DNA from: CAVQCX01 sp963775335
GTDB lineage: Bacteria > Pseudomonadota > Gammaproteobacteria > Chromatiales > Chromatiaceae
Assembly: GCA_963775335.1 (NCBI GenBank)
Contig: CAVZIJ010000003.1
Span: 2,232,001-2,296,000 of the forward strand
Reading direction: 5' to 3'
Length of the DNA stretch: 64,000 nucleotides
The position numbers and the translations under genes were made by a program. The notes below the pieces were generated by a model that ran no database searches, was not told the origin of the DNA, and worked only from the letters and a program-made list of their open reading frames with translations. Of the stretch, positions 53,587-63,691 are shown in pieces; positions within the stretch are counted from its first letter, which is position 1; the number at the start of each line of letters is the position of its first letter.

Positions 53587-53620
53587 CATCGTTGAGCAAA
53601 GAAGCCGGAGCGCAACCCAA

Positions 53621-54384
53621 ATGTTCAAGGTGACGAGGCACCTGCTCGCTACGGCCCTGCTGCTCGGCACGGGCGGGGCTTGGGCGGGCCAAGCGATGTC
53701 GTCATCGACACCTTCAATCAAGCTCAACCATTGACGTTCTTCTACATCGCCTCGGTTCCTGGGTCGACTTGGCTCGCCAACGCTTCGCAGTCCAGTGAAG
53801 TCGGTCCCGCCAGCTCCACGTCCATCCTCGGGCAGTCCCGGGACATGCAGCTGACGGCTCTCACGCCGAGCGCCACCACATCTTTGATCAGCGCGGACGT
53901 TGGCAGCGGGACACTCTCGGTCTCTGACACCAGCCTGCAAAACGCCAAGCTGGCCGTCACCTGGGATGGGCAGGGCAGCCCCGGCCTAGGTCCGGGCGGC
54001 GTTGACCTGACCGGTGGAGGGATCAACGATACCCTGCACCTGGGGCTTACCAGTACCAGTGTGGGCTCGGTGAACGCGCTACTCGAGATCTGGGACACTA
54101 ATAACAACCTGATGAGCCAGCAGCTCGCGCTCACCGCCGTCGGGGACTATTACTTCGATTTCGGCAACTTCGTAAACACGAATCCGGCGTACTTCAGCTC
54201 CCTAGACCGGATTCGTCTGACCCTGACGAGCGCCACGAACGGTTGGGACGCCGGTTTCAGTCTCCTCGAAGCCACCACGTTGAACCCGCCGCAGGAGACA
54301 ACACCCGTGCCGGCGACGCTCGCCCTACTCGGGATCGGGCTGTTCGGTATCGGCGCGGTGCGGCGCAAGACCCGCCAGGGCTGA
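53621..54384 (+). pseudogene. PEP-CTERM protein with a frameshift at the signal peptide end
   Basis: ATG 53621 opens MFKVTRHLLATALLLGTGGAWAG, a good signal peptide. The body continues in another frame: PSDVVIDTFNQAQPLTFFY, KLAVTWDGQG, GPGGVDLTGG, LEIWDTN, YYFDFGNF. It ends with the PEP-CTERM tail TPVPATLALLGIGLFGIGAVRRK. The shift occurs at a G-rich run (GGGCGGGCC) near 53690. It is a paralogue of the protein at 45660. It could be truly broken, phase-variable or a base-calling error. Confidence 0.8.
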
Positions 54385-54408
54385 GCTGCCTCCTGAACGC
54401 CCGACTAA

Positions 54409-54426
54409 AGGCGGCGCGAGCCGCCT
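54409..54426 (+). terminator. hairpin between PEP-CTERM gene 3 and prsT copy 2
   Basis: AGGCGGC, loop GCGA and GCCGCCT are followed by TGTTGCTG, a weak T stretch. It may attenuate rather than fully stop transcription into prsT. Confidence 0.45.
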
Positions 54427-54504
54427 TGTTGCTGCCCGCCTTGCCGAATCCCGGATACCATAGGACCCTCCCAGCGTGCGACAGCGCTTGCTCGGAGCCA
54501 CTCC

Positions 54505-57324
54505 ATGACCCGCCGCATCATCGGGCTGCTGATCACCCTGAGCCTGGTCCCTTGTGGATGCGGGAGGAACGCGGGTAGCGACCTCGAGCACCTGACCAAG
54601 GCCCAGACGTACTTCGGGCAGCACCAGTATCACCAATCGGCGGTCGAGCTGAAGAACGCCCTCCAGCAGAACCCGTCCAACGCCGAGGCACGCCTGCTGC
54701 TCGGCCGCTTTTACCTGGAGTCGGGCCTCTTTCCCGGTGCGGAGATCGAGCTCCGAAAGGCGTCCCAGCTCGGTCTCTCCGACGACGCCGTCGCACCCTA
54801 TCTGGCGCAGGCGCTGCTCAATCAGAGCCGGTTCGCAGAGGTCGTCAAGCTCGCCGAGGGACTGCTCGACCGGGAACGATTTGCCGATGTCCTGAACACG
54901 CAGGTCCAGAACCCGCTTCCGGCCTCGTCCAAGGCAAGCCTACTCGCCACGGAGGCCCTGGCGCAGCTGGGACTGAATCACCTGACGGAGGCCCAATGGT
55001 CGGTCGGCGAAGCCCTGAAGGCGGTACCGGACTCTGCTTATGCCCTGACCGTGAAAGGCCGGCTGGCCGCGGTCGCCGATGATCTGGACGGAGCCAAAGC
55101 ACTGGCGCAGCGCGCCCTCGGCGTCGACGCCAGCTACGGACCCGCCTGGAGCTTGCTCGGGGACATCGCCGTCAAGAAGGCAGACCCGGCCGCCGCGGAG
55201 GCGGCGTTCACCAAGGCCGTCAACACCCAGATCAACAATGCCCGGGATCTGGTCAAACGCTGTCTGGTCAGGATCGACAAGAAGGCCTACGAAGGCGCAC
55301 AGGCGGACATATCGGAGCTGGAGAAGCGCTTTCCCCACGAAGAAGACATCGACTTCCTCAAGGGCCGGCTTGCCTTCGCCAAGGAGGACTTCCCCACGGC
55401 CCGTGACGCCCTCGCCCGCTCGATCGAATATCGCCCCGACCACGGCCCAACTCTGTTCTTCCTCGGCGTCACCCAGTTTCTACTCGGCAACGACAGCTCG
55501 GCGACCACCTATCTGCTCTCGTATCTGGCCCAGCAGCCCGACTCGGCGGCTACGCGGAAGATACTGGCGATCCTGGCCATCCGTAAGGGTGATTACGCAG
55601 CCGCCGAGCGGCGCCTCCGCCCTCTCCTCAAATCGACGCCTGACGACACCGGCGCGCTGACCCTGTTGGCGACCGCGCTCCTGCGTGCCGGCAAGCGCGA
55701 AGAGGCCTTGGCTGCACTGCAGCGCGTGGTGGACCTCAAGCCGAAGTCCTCGGATGCCCAGATGCGCCTCGGAACCGGTCAGTACATCGCCGGTCACTTC
55801 TCCAACGCGGCCGAGGCGCTGGAGCAGGCCATCTCCCTCGACCCGAAGAACGAGAAGCCTTACATGCTGCTGACTCGGCTCTACCTGGACGCCGGGAAGA
55901 CCGACAAGGCCTGGGAAGTGGCCACTCGGCTCCAGCGTGAGTCACCCGGATCGGCCACCGCACAGAACATGCTGGGCAGCGTCCTGGCCGCGCAAGGCAA
56001 GACGGACGCGGCCCGAAAAGCCTTTGAGCGCGCCGCGGGCCTACGCCCGGGCGACCCCTTCGCGAATCACGAACTGGCGCAAATCGTGCTCAGGGCCGGC
56101 GACCCCGATGCGGCACGCCGCTACTACCGTGCGGTGCTCCAATACCATACCGACCATCTGCTCACCCTGCTGCGCCTAGGCGCGCTCGAGGAGACCGTCG
56201 GCAACAAACAGGCCGCCGTGGAGGCGTTGCGCCAGGCGGTGCGGGCGCATCCGGACGTCCTGGAGGCCCGGCTCGCCCTGGCCCAATACTACCTCGATCA
56301 TGGCGACGCCGACCTGGCCCGCCTGAGCATGAGCAGTGCGCGGGAGCGCTTCGACACCGATCCCCGTTGGCTCATGCTGTTCGGGCGAGTCGAGCTCCAG
56401 GTCAACGATCCCCGCGGCGCGCTCATCACCCTGTCACCGCTGACCGGCTCGGGGCGCGACGGGGCGACCCTGGCGAACCTCCGCGCGCTCGCCCAGGCCC
56501 GGCTGGGACATTCGGACGAAGCCATGAAGGAGCTCGATCAAGCCCTCGCAGACGATCCGACCTACCTCCCCGCCCAGCTGACCCGGGTGCAGCTGCTGTT
56601 CAATGAGAAAAAGCTTGCCGAGGCCAACGCGGCGCTGACGAAGCTAAAGACCAGCGCGGACATCACACCTGAAGCCCTGACGCTCGAGGGGCGCCTGGCC
56701 GCGGCCATGGGCCAGAATGGCCGCGCGGAGAAGGCATTTCGGGATGCCTTCACTCGCCGGGCTGACACGGCGAGCGTGCTCGCGCTGACGCAGTTCCTTT
56801 GGGACATCGACAAGCGCGAGGACGCCACCGGTATTCTCAAGCAGTGGGTCGGCGCACACCCCGCGGACGTGCATGCCCTGGTCGGGCTGGCCAACGCCTA
56901 TCGCGGCACCAATCGGGTGAAGGAGGCTATCGGCATCTATGACCAGGTGCTCAAGACCGACAGCCGCAACGTAGATGCGCTCAACAACATTGCCTGGGCC
57001 ATGCGTCAGAGCGATCCCAAAGAGGCCCTGGGCTACGCCCAGCGTGCCTATGCGGTGAATTCCGACTCGGCCAACGTCATGGACACCCTTGCCGTGGTGG
57101 CCTGGTCCGCCGGTGAGATCGAGCTGGCAACCAGGACCTTCGCCCGGGCGCTGAAGGCGGCACCGGACGACCCGGGCCTGCGCTTTCATCACGCGCAGTT
57201 CCTCGCCCAACAGGGACTGCGCGATCAGGCGGTCGCCGAGCTCCACCAGAGCCTGGCCAACCCGAAGCCCTTCTCGGAGCGCTCGGAAGCCCAGGCGATG
57301 CTCACCCGCTTGTCCACCCCCTGA
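54505..57324 (+). CDS. prsT: PEP-CTERM system TPR-repeat lipoprotein, PrsT family (copy 2)
   Basis: The 939-aa protein starts MTRRIIGLLITLSLVPCGCG with a Cys-containing signal (the lipobox is atypical). It is then made of TPR repeats throughout (LTKAQTYFGQHQYHQSAVEL, LVGLANAYRGTNRVKEAIGIY, LATRTFARALKAAPDDPG). Its length and repeat order match copy 1 at 50282, so they are paralogues. It follows PEP-CTERM gene 3 by 120 nt. A role in assembling the exopolysaccharide/PEP-CTERM export machinery is inferred from the family. Confidence 0.9.
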   Translation: MTRRIIGLLITLSLVPCGCGRNAGSDLEHLTKAQTYFGQHQYHQSAVELKNALQQNPSNAEARLLLGRFYLESGLFPGAEIELRKASQLGLSDDAVAPYLAQALLNQSRFAEVVKLAEGLLDRERFADVLNTQVQNPLPASSKASLLATEALAQLGLNHLTEAQWSVGEALKAVPDSAYALTVKGRLAAVADDLDGAKALAQRALGVDASYGPAWSLLGDIAVKKADPAAAEAAFTKAVNTQINNARDLVKRCLVRIDKKAYEGAQADISELEKRFPHEEDIDFLKGRLAFAKEDFPTARDALARSIEYRPDHGPTLFFLGVTQFLLGNDSSATTYLLSYLAQQPDSAATRKILAILAIRKGDYAAAERRLRPLLKSTPDDTGALTLLATALLRAGKREEALAALQRVVDLKPKSSDAQMRLGTGQYIAGHFSNAAEALEQAISLDPKNEKPYMLLTRLYLDAGKTDKAWEVATRLQRESPGSATAQNMLGSVLAAQGKTDAARKAFERAAGLRPGDPFANHELAQIVLRAGDPDAARRYYRAVLQYHTDHLLTLLRLGALEETVGNKQAAVEALRQAVRAHPDVLEARLALAQYYLDHGDADLARLSMSSARERFDTDPRWLMLFGRVELQVNDPRGALITLSPLTGSGRDGATLANLRALAQARLGHSDEAMKELDQALADDPTYLPAQLTRVQLLFNEKKLAEANAALTKLKTSADITPEALTLEGRLAAAMGQNGRAEKAFRDAFTRRADTASVLALTQFLWDIDKREDATGILKQWVGAHPADVHALVGLANAYRGTNRVKEAIGIYDQVLKTDSRNVDALNNIAWAMRQSDPKEALGYAQRAYAVNSDSANVMDTLAVVAWSAGEIELATRTFARALKAAPDDPGLRFHHAQFLAQQGLRDQAVAELHQSLANPKPFSERSEAQAMLTRLSTP

Positions 57325-57367
57325 CGCACCCGCATCAGGGGTCTCGGTGAATTCCCCGAAGGTCGGA

Positions 57368-57589
57368 TCAGCGCTTGAGGGTCTGGTCGCGGTAGTGGGC
57401 GTCAAGCCAGCAGCGCGGCAACGCCTCCCCGGAGGGAAATTCCAGGTCCACCTTCACGAAGTGCTCCGGATCCTGGAGCTCCTCGCCCGCATGAAACCGC
57501 CCTACCAGCTGGGCGTGCTTCGGGTTGAATAGGTCGCCGAGGCTCAGGACCTCGACGCACTTGCCGGTCGCACTGTGCTTTAGGAACAT
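57368..57589 (-). CDS. conserved hypothetical protein, 73 aa
   Basis: A GGGG-containing box precedes ATG 57589. The small protein MFLKHSATGKCVEVLSLGDLF, with GRFHAGEELQDPEHFVKVDLEFPSGEALPRCWLDAHYRD, is a type I recognise as widespread in gammaproteobacteria but uncharacterised. Confidence 0.65.
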   Translation of the reverse strand: MFLKHSATGKCVEVLSLGDLFNPKHAQLVGRFHAGEELQDPEHFVKVDLEFPSGEALPRCWLDAHYRDQTLKR

Positions 57590-57718
57590 GGCGGACCCCT
57601 GATTTCTTTGAACGTTAGCGACGCGCAGCGCTTCCGGCAGCGCCGAACGCGACCACCCTGCGGGCCTGCGGCCTCACTTCAAGTATGAGGCGCGAAGAGG
57701 TGTTTGCAACCGGCTCGG

Positions 57719-57964
57719 TCAACCGCCGGCGCGGGCCTCCCACTCCTCGGGCGTATACGCCTTGATCGACAAGGCGTGCAGCTCGTCGCTGCGAATGTGC
57801 TCATGCACCGTGGCCATCACCAGCCGGTGCTTCTGCAGCAGGGACTTGCCGGCGAACGCCTCGCTGATCACTACCGCCTCGAAGTGGCGTCCATCACCGT
57901 TGACCTGCACCCGGGCTCCGGGCATCCCCTGCTCTATCAATGTCTTGACCGCTTCCGGGTCCAT
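57719..57964 (-). CDS. ibaG: BolA-family protein (IbaG type)
   Basis: The 81-aa protein MDPEAVKTLIEQGMPGARVQVNGDGRHFEAVVISEAFAGKSLLQKHRLVMATV is a complete BolA/IbaG domain with the helix-turn-helix-like KSLLQKHRLV and conserved His. Such proteins work with monothiol glutaredoxins in Fe-S cluster trafficking. Confidence 0.92.
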   Translation of the reverse strand: MDPEAVKTLIEQGMPGARVQVNGDGRHFEAVVISEAFAGKSLLQKHRLVMATVHEHIRSDELHALSIKAYTPEEWEARAGG

Positions 57965-58045
57965 TGTTCCTCCAGATAGTGATCCGCTCGACGAAGAGAT
58001 GATAGCGGGATCGGGCAGAGGCTGGCCCGCGCCTCGGACAAGGGA

Positions 58046-59626
<1,581 letters not shown>

Positions 59627-59703
59627 GAATCGGTACGACCGGGAAATCGGCTAATGATACCGCAAGTCCCCAGTTGGAGCCCCGAGCGGAGCAGGTGCCA
59701 GGG

Positions 59704-60168
59704 CTACAGGCTGCGGGCCAGGATCAGCGCGTCTTCCCGGCCGCCGCGCGCCGGGTAATAGGCACGGCGAACACCGACCTGATTGAACCCCATAGCGAGA
59801 TACAGGCGGATCGCCGCACCGTTGGACGGTCGCACCTCGAGAAAGGCAGTGTCGGCATGGTGCCCCCTTGCGATGCCGAGCAGCCGCTCCAGGAGCGTGC
59901 GGCCCAGACCCTGGCGCTGCAGATCCGGACGTACGCAGAGGTTCAGGATGTGCGACTCCCCCACAGCAACGGACATGACGCCATAGCCCACGACCTCTCG
60001 GCCGAGGGCGCCGATCCAGCAACAATAGCCCACGCGCAGGCAGTCCAAGAAGATGCCGCGGCTCCAGGGGAACTCGTAGGCCTCCGCCTCGATGGCGAAT
60101 ACCGCCTCGACGTCCGACGCGTCCATCGGACGCAGGCGCAGCAGAGGATCCTTCAGGATGGCGCTCAT
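59704..60168 (-). CDS. rimI: ribosomal protein S18 alanine N-acetyltransferase
   Basis: The 154-aa GNAT shows the RimI pattern PMDASDVEAVFAIEAEAYEFPWSRGIF and LNLCVRPDLQRQGLGRTLLERLL (acetyl-CoA loop), and FLEVRPSNGAAIRLYLAMGFNQVGVRRAYYP. It acetylates the N-terminus of S18. It lies between prfC and a uracil-DNA glycosylase gene. Confidence 0.94.
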   Translation of the reverse strand: MSAILKDPLLRLRPMDASDVEAVFAIEAEAYEFPWSRGIFLDCLRVGYCCWIGALGREVVGYGVMSVAVGESHILNLCVRPDLQRQGLGRTLLERLLGIARGHHADTAFLEVRPSNGAAIRLYLAMGFNQVGVRRAYYPARGGREDALILARSL

Positions 60169-60262
60169 AAGGGCCGTTCAGACAACATGCTCGGAGTGTA
60201 TACCTTTCCGGGGACCGATTCCGGTCGGAGGACGCAGTGCCGCTTCGACGCCCCGCTCAGTT

Positions 60263-60290
60263 CTAGCCCGCATTTCTCACCAGCCTTCCT
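60263..60290. repeat. solo end of the ATTTCTCACCA repeat family
   Basis: CTAGCCCGCATTTCTCACCA at 60263-60282 matches the terminal repeat of the element at 11881-12020 including its flank (the complement of the right end reads TAGCCCGGATTTCTCACCA). It lies between the udg stop and rimI start. Confidence 0.5.
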
Positions 60291-61062
60291 AGGGCTCATC
60301 GGCCGCCTCGACGGCCAGCAGCAGATCCTGCCAAGCCTTGGCCTTCTGCTCCGGGGAACGCAGCAGATAGGCCGGATGGTAGGTCACCACGAGCGGGATC
60401 CGCTGCTCTCCGAATCGGTGTACCCGCCCCCGCAAACGCCCCACCGGGGCGTCGGTCTCAAGCAAGGTCTGCGCCGCAACGCGCCCGACCACCAACAGGA
60501 TGCGCGGCGCTACCAGCGTGATCTGCCGTTTCAGGAAAGGTATACAGCGCTGCGCTTCGTCCGGGCGCGGGTCGCGGTTTCCCGGGGGGCGGCACTTGAG
60601 CACGTTGGCAATGTAGACGGATTCGCGCGCCAGGCCGACGGCCCGTAGCATGGCGTTGAGCAGCTGCCCGGCCCGCCCAACGAACGGCTCACCCTGACGG
60701 TCCTCGTCGGCCCCCGGGGCCTCCCCGATCACCATCCAGAGCGCCGCGCGGTCACCGACGCCGAATACGGTCTGAGTGCGATTGGCCACCAGCTCGGGAC
60801 AGCGCTGACAGGCGACCACTTGCGCACCGAGTCCTTCCCAATCCAGGAGCCCGACCTCGGACCGGAGAGGCGCGATCACGGCCTGCGCGGCCGACACCGC
60901 GGGGACGGGCGCCCAAGGGAGGATCTCCGAACCGCCATGCCGGTCCGGGGCTTCGTGCTCGGGGCGATCGGGATGAGATTCGGCTGGATGGACCCGAGGA
61001 CGGCGGTCCCACCGAACGACTCCCATCGCTTCCAGATAGCTTCGCCGCCGGGACTCGTCCAT
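60289..61062 (-). CDS. family 4 uracil-DNA glycosylase (Fe-S)
   Basis: The 257-aa enzyme removes uracil from DNA. The 4Fe-4S-binding cysteines appear in VVACQRCPELVANR and later VLKCRPPGNRDPRPDEAQRC. The catalytic motif is MVIGEAPGADEDRQGEPFVGRAGQLLN and the second motif is VVTYHPAYLLRSP. The N-terminal 70 residues are variable. It is the gammaproteobacterial neighbour of rimI. Confidence 0.93.
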   Translation of the reverse strand: MDESRRRSYLEAMGVVRWDRRPRVHPAESHPDRPEHEAPDRHGGSEILPWAPVPAVSAAQAVIAPLRSEVGLLDWEGLGAQVVACQRCPELVANRTQTVFGVGDRAALWMVIGEAPGADEDRQGEPFVGRAGQLLNAMLRAVGLARESVYIANVLKCRPPGNRDPRPDEAQRCIPFLKRQITLVAPRILLVVGRVAAQTLLETDAPVGRLRGRVHRFGEQRIPLVVTYHPAYLLRSPEQKAKAWQDLLLAVEAADEP

Positions 61063-61107
61063 GGCCGGATTCTACCCGGTTTCCCGCCCAGGAGGCCGGG
61101 CCCCCTC

Positions 61108-61142
61108 TACTGCCTACTGCCTACTGCCTACTGTCCACTGCC
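61108..61142. repeat. short tandem repeat TACTGCC
   Basis: Three perfect TACTGCC units followed by TACTGTCCACTGCCC lie between the udg start and the leuA stop. Confidence 0.8.
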
Positions 61143-61144
61143 CT

Positions 61145-62698
61145 TCACACATCCCCGCCCTGGGGATGGGCACGCTGCACCGGGGCCAAGATCTTGTTCA
61201 GCGCGTTGATATAGGCCTTGGCCGAGGCGATGACGATATCGGTATCCGCGCCCTGGCCGTTGACGATCCGCCCGGCCTTCTCCAGGCGGACGGTGACCTC
61301 GCCCTGGGCGTCGGTCCCGCTGGTAATGTTGCTCACCGAATAGAGCTGCAGCACGGTGCCGCTTTCGAGCACCGCATCGATGGCGCGAAATGCGGCGTCC
61401 ACCGGGCCGCCGCCCTGGGCGTGGGACCGACGCTCCTCGCCGTCTACCGTGACCGCGACGCTGGCTTCGGGCGTCTCGCCAGTCTCCGAGCAGACCCTGA
61501 GCGCTACCAGCTTGACGCGCTCGTTCGCGGCGTCAAGCCCGGCCTCGGTCACCAGCGCCTGGAGGTCCTCCTCGTAGACCTCGTGCTTCTTGTCCGCCAG
61601 TTCCTTGAACCGGGCGAAGGCATCGTTCAGCGCCTCCTCGGTGTCGAAATCGATCCCCATGTCCGCCAGCCGCGTGCGAAATGCGTTCCGGCCGGAATGC
61701 TTGCCGAGCACCATGCGGTTGGCGGCCCAGCCGACATCCTCGGCGCGCATGATCTCGTAGGTCTCGCGGCTCTTGAGCACCCCATCCTGATGGATGCCCG
61801 ACTCATGGGCAAAGGCGTTGGCCCCCACGATGGCCTTGTTCGGCTGCACCGTAAACCCGGTGATCCCTGCCACCAAACGCGAGGCGGGAACGATCTGCGT
61901 GGTATCGATATGATCCACACGGCAGTGGAAGACGTCTCCGCGGGTGCGTACCGTCATGACCACCTCCTCCAGCGCGGCGTTGCCGGCGCGCTCGCCCAGA
62001 CCGTTGATCGTGCATTCGACCTGGCGTGCCCCATTCAGCACCGCGGCCAGCGAGTTGGCCACAGCAAGCCCCAGGTCATTGTGACAGTGCACCGAGAAGA
62101 CCGCTTGGTCGGAATTGGGGGTGCCCTCGATGACTCGACGCACCAGCTCCCCGAACTGCTGGGGCACGTTGTATCCCACGGTGTCCGGGATATTGATCGT
62201 GGTCGCGCCGGCGCCGATCACGGCCTCGAAGATGCGGCAGAGAAACGCCGTGTCGGAGCGGCCCGCGTCCTCGGCCGAGAACTCCACGTCATCGGTGTAT
62301 CGGCGCGCCCGGGTAACGGCTCCGACCGCCTGCTCGACGACCTGGTCGGGGCTCATCCGCAGCTTACGCTCCATGTGGATCGGGGAGGTCGCGATGAAGG
62401 TGTGTATGCGGGGCCCGGCCGCGGAGGCGAGCGCCTCACCAGCCTGGTCGATGTCGCGATCGAGCGCCCGGGCCAGAGCGCAGACCCGGCAGTCCTTCAC
62501 GGCCCGGGCCACCGCCTGCACGGCCTCGAAATCCCCGGGGCTCGCGATCGGGAAACCGGCCTCGATCACGTCCACGCCCATGCGCTCCAAGGCATGGGCA
62601 ATGCGCGCCTTCTCGTCCCGGGTCATGGAGGCACCCGGGCTCTGCTCACCATCCCGCAGGGTGGTATCGAAAACGATCAGTCTGTCGGCATGACTCAT
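61145..62698 (-). CDS. leuA: 2-isopropylmalate synthase
   Basis: The 517-aa enzyme condenses acetyl-CoA with 2-oxoisovalerate, the first step of leucine synthesis. The TIM barrel starts IVFDTTLRDGEQSPGASM with metal-binding VHCHNDLGLAVANSLAA and GLGERAGNAALEEV. The HESGIHQDGVLK region and the C-terminal regulatory domain (ASVAVTVDGEERRSHAQGGGPVDAAFRAIDAV) are also present. The start ATG 62698 agrees with family length. It belongs to the ilvC-pssA-leuA run. Confidence 0.97.
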   Translation of the reverse strand: MSHADRLIVFDTTLRDGEQSPGASMTRDEKARIAHALERMGVDVIEAGFPIASPGDFEAVQAVARAVKDCRVCALARALDRDIDQAGEALASAAGPRIHTFIATSPIHMERKLRMSPDQVVEQAVGAVTRARRYTDDVEFSAEDAGRSDTAFLCRIFEAVIGAGATTINIPDTVGYNVPQQFGELVRRVIEGTPNSDQAVFSVHCHNDLGLAVANSLAAVLNGARQVECTINGLGERAGNAALEEVVMTVRTRGDVFHCRVDHIDTTQIVPASRLVAGITGFTVQPNKAIVGANAFAHESGIHQDGVLKSRETYEIMRAEDVGWAANRMVLGKHSGRNAFRTRLADMGIDFDTEEALNDAFARFKELADKKHEVYEEDLQALVTEAGLDAANERVKLVALRVCSETGETPEASVAVTVDGEERRSHAQGGGPVDAAFRAIDAVLESGTVLQLYSVSNITSGTDAQGEVTVRLEKAGRIVNGQGADTDIVIASAKAYINALNKILAPVQRAHPQGGDV

Positions 62699-62771
62699 GG
62701 CTCGGCTCCACGGCGCGGGTGCGGGGGCGGCGTGACCCCGGCACAAACGCGTCGCCCAGGACGGGCCTCGA

Positions 62772-63542
62772 TCACGACGGAGCACTCCCTTTACGACGCC
62801 CCGCCCGACGTTTGCGACGCTGCACCAGCGTGAACCAGGGCCCGGAGACCGCATAGGCGACAAACAGGAGGAACAGCACGAGCGGCGGATGCACCAGCAC
62901 GATGGCGAACACGAGCATCATGGCTACCAGCACGACGAACGGGACCTTCCCCCGCAGATCCAGCTCCTTGAAACTGTGAAACCGGAAGTTGCTGACCATC
63001 AGCAGGCCCGCGGCCGCCGTCAACACGGCGCTCACCACGCTCATGGCCGCGCCCTCGAGCGCATACTCATGACCCAGCCACACGGCACTGGCCAGGATGG
63101 CTGCGGCGGAGGGGCTGGGAAGGCCCTGAAAATAGCGTTTGTCCGCCGATCCGATCTGGGTATTAAAACGCGCCAGACGCAGCGCGGTTCCGGCGGTATA
63201 GACGAAAGCAGGAAGCCAACCGAACTTGCCCAGATGGGAGAGCGACCACAGATACATCACGAGAGACGGGGCCAGGCCAAAGGCGACCATGTCGGAAAGA
63301 CTGTCGTACTCGGCGCCGAAGGCGCTCTGGGTCTGGGTCAGCCGCGCGACCCGGCCGTCCAGGCCGTCCATCAGCATGGCCAGAAAAATGGCGATCGCCG
63401 CCGCTTGGTAGCGGCCCCCCATGGCCGCAAGGATCGCGTAGAAGCCACCGAACAGGCAGGCGGTGGTAAACAGATTGGGCAGCAGGTAGATGCCCCTGCG
63501 CCTGGATACCTTCGCCGGCAATTCCTGCATGACAGGTTCCAT
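62772..63542 (-). CDS. pssA: CDP-diacylglycerol-serine O-phosphatidyltransferase
   Basis: The 256-aa membrane enzyme makes phosphatidylserine. The CDP-alcohol phosphotransferase motif DGLDGRVARLTQTQSAFGAEYDSLSD (D-G-x2-A-R-x8-G-x3-D-x3-D) is intact and several hydrophobic helices follow. ATG 63542 has GGAG upstream. An in-frame TTG at 63563 overlaps a -10-like TATACT, which argues against it. It lies between ilvC and leuA, a conserved order. Confidence 0.93.
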   Translation of the reverse strand: MEPVMQELPAKVSRRRGIYLLPNLFTTACLFGGFYAILAAMGGRYQAAAIAIFLAMLMDGLDGRVARLTQTQSAFGAEYDSLSDMVAFGLAPSLVMYLWSLSHLGKFGWLPAFVYTAGTALRLARFNTQIGSADKRYFQGLPSPSAAAILASAVWLGHEYALEGAAMSVVSAVLTAAAGLLMVSNFRFHSFKELDLRGKVPFVVLVAMMLVFAIVLVHPPLVLFLLFVAYAVSGPWFTLVQRRKRRAGRRKGSAPS

Positions 63543-63691
63543 CTCTCCGTCGCTAGGCGCCAAGTATAGCGGGCGGCCCTCAGTCGGAGCGCCGCCCGCG
63601 CAGTGCGTCTAAACAGATCATCCCCGATGCCCAGGGTCCCCGGACAGCGGCGCCGACCGAATCCGGGCCATCGGCCGAGGGGAGCCGCCCC

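Noticed and set aside
61108..61142. Possible CRISPR-like repeat
   Set aside because: It is a simple 7-bp tandem repeat without spacers. No CRISPR array or cas gene was seen anywhere in the window.
61061..62833. Open frame opposite leuA
   Set aside because: It is a mirror of the highly conserved leuA coding strand with no independent features.
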